From: Pseudomonas massiliensis
GTDB taxonomy: Bacteria; Pseudomonadota; Gammaproteobacteria; Pseudomonadales; Pseudomonadaceae
Direction of reading: 5' to 3'
Length of the DNA: 64,000 nt
Assembly (NCBI RefSeq): GCF_000826105.1
Contig: NZ_CCYK01000007.1
Span: 682,001 to 746,000, forward strand
Position 1 is the first letter of the stretch; every line of letters begins with the position of its first letter. The notes under the pieces were generated by a model. That model was not told where the DNA came from, did not search any database, and worked only from the letters and a program-made list of their open reading frames with translations. A program made the translations under genes and the position numbers. Below are positions 62,483 through 64,000 of this stretch, in pieces.

Positions 62483-63989
62483 CCGCTACCACCATGGCCC
62501 AGCCCCAGGCATAGGGGTTCTGCCAGCTTTCGCGCGTCAGTTGAAGAGGAATGCCGACCACGCAGATGGCTGTTAGCAACCGCGCGGTCGGCAGCGGCAA
62601 GCTGGCCGGCCGCCACGCCAAGAGCAGCGCGGGCAGCAGCAGGCCCGCGGTAGCGAAACTGCGATAGCGCGGGTCGAATACCATCCATAGCGTTTCCACG
62701 GCGATGGCGAACCCGGCGGCCAAGGCCAGCCGCCCATGCCAGGCTTCGAACCCCTTGGCGATTGGCCGGCGCCAGCCCCGCGGGGTGCCCAGGGTCAGGC
62801 TCGCGTCTATCAGCAAGGCCAGGGTAAGCCCGGCCAGGCCTGCTGCCCAGGCCCATTCGCCGGGGAAACGTGCCTCTATCCAGGCCTGACGTATCCATAA
62901 CGCCAGGCAGGCACCCGCCAAAGCGCCCAGCCAGGGCAGGCTCACCGCGGCCCTGGGCGAGCGTGGTCGGCCAGCCATGGCCAGGGTGAGCGCCAGTATC
63001 ACCGCGGCCAGCGCCAGCCAGCCCCGCCAATGAGGCTCATTGCTCACCGGGCCGAACAACACGCCCTTGTCCTGGCGGTCGGCATCGAGCATGCCCCAGT
63101 AGCCACCCACGGCGCCCTCGTTGTTGCGCTTCCAGGGCTGGTCGATGGCTTCGATGAGGTTGTAGCGCCAGCCCAAGCGTTCAGCCATTTGCACGAAGCC
63201 GCGCACGAAGCGCGCCTGGTCGAGCGGACTGGGCTCGGCCGTTTCCCGCCGTCTGCCCTGACTCGGCCAGCCGGTTTCGCCAATGAACACCGGCTTGGGC
63301 CCGTAGCGCTCGACGAAATCATCGTGAATGGCCCGGACATGGTCTAAGGCGGTAGCCACGGGGTGGGGCAGGTCCTCCCAGTACGGCAGCAGGTGCAGGG
63401 TGATGAAGTCCACTTCGGGCGCCACCTGAGGGTACAGCGTCCAGTATTCCCACACGTCCGCGTAGGTGACGGGCTGCTTCACCCGTGCCTTGACCTGGCG
63501 CACTAGTTCGACCATGCGCTCGCCCGTGGCTTCCTTGCGCAGCAGTACCTCATTGCCGACGATTACCGCGCTGACGACATCCGGGTTGGCATTGGCCGCG
63601 GCAACCAAAGCGTCCAGTTCTTTCTGGGTGTCGGCCGGGTTGTTGTTCACCCAGGCGCCCAGCATGAGCGTCAGGCCATGCTGTCGCGCCAGTGCCGGCA
63701 GGCCCTCGAGTCCGGTCATTGAATAGGTGCGCAGGCAGCTGAACTGTTGGCTGAGCAGCGCAAGATCCTGTTCAAGCTGCGCGGGGCGAATGCTTAGCGG
63801 CTGCTCGAAGGGCGATTGGTCTTTGCCGAAAGGGGAATAGGACGCGCATTGCAAGCGCTGGCCCATGGGCACCGCGTCGGGCAGTGCCACCGACCGGCCC
63901 TGGACATACCAGAAAGCGAGCATGGCACTACAGGCCAGGGCGAGGGAAAGACCATACAGGGACCAGAGGCGGGAATAAGCGGAGAGCAT
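62436..63989 (-). CDS. GH17 family beta-1,3-glucan enzyme with C-terminal membrane domain
   Basis: A 517-residue membrane protein: N-terminal anchor (LYGLSLALACSAMLAFWYV), a glycoside-hydrolase family 17 domain (about residues 45-315) with acid/base Glu in IVGNEVLLRKE and nucleophile Glu in FIGETGWPSQGRR, then at least five hydrophobic spans to the C terminus. Relatives (NdvB-associated) rearrange or transfer beta-glucans in the periplasm. Exact activity is unproven. Confidence 0.87.
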   Translation of the reverse strand: MLSAYSRLWSLYGLSLALACSAMLAFWYVQGRSVALPDAVPMGQRLQCASYSPFGKDQSPFEQPLSIRPAQLEQDLALLSQQFSCLRTYSMTGLEGLPALARQHGLTLMLGAWVNNNPADTQKELDALVAAANANPDVVSAVIVGNEVLLRKEATGERMVELVRQVKARVKQPVTYADVWEYWTLYPQVAPEVDFITLHLLPYWEDLPHPVATALDHVRAIHDDFVERYGPKPVFIGETGWPSQGRRRETAEPSPLDQARFVRGFVQMAERLGWRYNLIEAIDQPWKRNNEGAVGGYWGMLDADRQDKGVLFGPVSNEPHWRGWLALAAVILALTLAMAGRPRSPRAAVSLPWLGALAGACLALWIRQAWIEARFPGEWAWAAGLAGLTLALLIDASLTLGTPRGWRRPIAKGFEAWHGRLALAAGFAIAVETLWMVFDPRYRSFATAGLLLPALLLAWRPASLPLPTARLLTAICVVGIPLQLTRESWQNPYAWGWAMVVAVMAWTLGRGLRAHQA

Positions 63990-64000
63990 GGGCAGGCCAA

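Overview
The window looks like a chromosomal segment of a Pseudomonas, most likely of the P. putida group. It has high GC, dense short operons, many GTG and TTG starts, and protein sequences close to Pseudomonas families: CysK, a guanidinobutyrase locus, the MinCDE/RluA region, a YcgN/YcgL/RNase D neighbourhood and a PA1414-type mini-protein. I see no phage, plasmid, transposase, tRNA, rRNA or CRISPR. The clearest accessory material is a family of REP-like palindromic repeats, three times expanded into local tandem arrays.

Layout. 1-5 kb: the edge of an amino-acid ABC permease (probably a permease-ATPase fusion), a LysR regulator and a TonB-dependent siderophore receptor with a terminator and a weak Fur-like site. 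5-14 kb: housekeeping and stress genes, including a TIM-barrel isomerase, a CHMI-like isomerase, the EptA lipid A phosphoethanolamine transferase, RNase D, YcgL, a 2-hydroxyacid dehydrogenase preceded by a 136-bp imperfect palindrome, a nitroreductase, YcgN and a SpoU methyltransferase. 14-24 kb: cyclic-nucleotide-binding protein, oligopeptidase B, a class II amidotransferase, a VWA/MoxR pair, a DUF748 protein, CysK and an LpxO-like lipid A hydroxylase. 24-37 kb: GNAT, TorF porin, CvfB, CsbD, BrkB, a second peptide deformylase, AlkB, an MsbA-like exporter, a periplasmic cyclophilin, a divergent LysR/azoreductase pair, an EamA exporter and a DEAD-box helicase. 37-44 kb: a PA1414-type 36-aa ORF, then the guanidinobutyrate locus (NCS1 permease, ureohydrolase, LysR) and an Aer-type receptor. 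44.5-50.8 kb: a divergently controlled six-gene operon for uptake and dephosphorylation of an unknown organophosphate. 50.8-64 kb: an MscS channel, M18 aminopeptidase, RluA, MinCDE, an LpxL acyltransferase, pirin, MlaA with a co-transcribed hydrolase, and a GH17 glucan enzyme.

The most system-like part is 44565-50767. A UTRA/GntR regulator sits 13 bp after a perfect TGGTCTAGACCA palindrome. A degenerate second copy lies in front of the opposing operon, which encodes a binding protein, two permeases and an ATPase, with a cytoplasmic alkaline-phosphatase-superfamily enzyme and a HAD phosphatase embedded in the same transcript. The arrangement predicts import of a phosphorus ester or phosphonate followed by intracellular hydrolysis; the substrate cannot be read from sequence.

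Several genes act on the outer envelope (EptA, LpxO, LpxL, MlaA, MscS, TorF porin, siderophore receptor) but they are scattered rather than in one operon. All functional calls are from sequence motifs and remembered family knowledge; no database search was possible.
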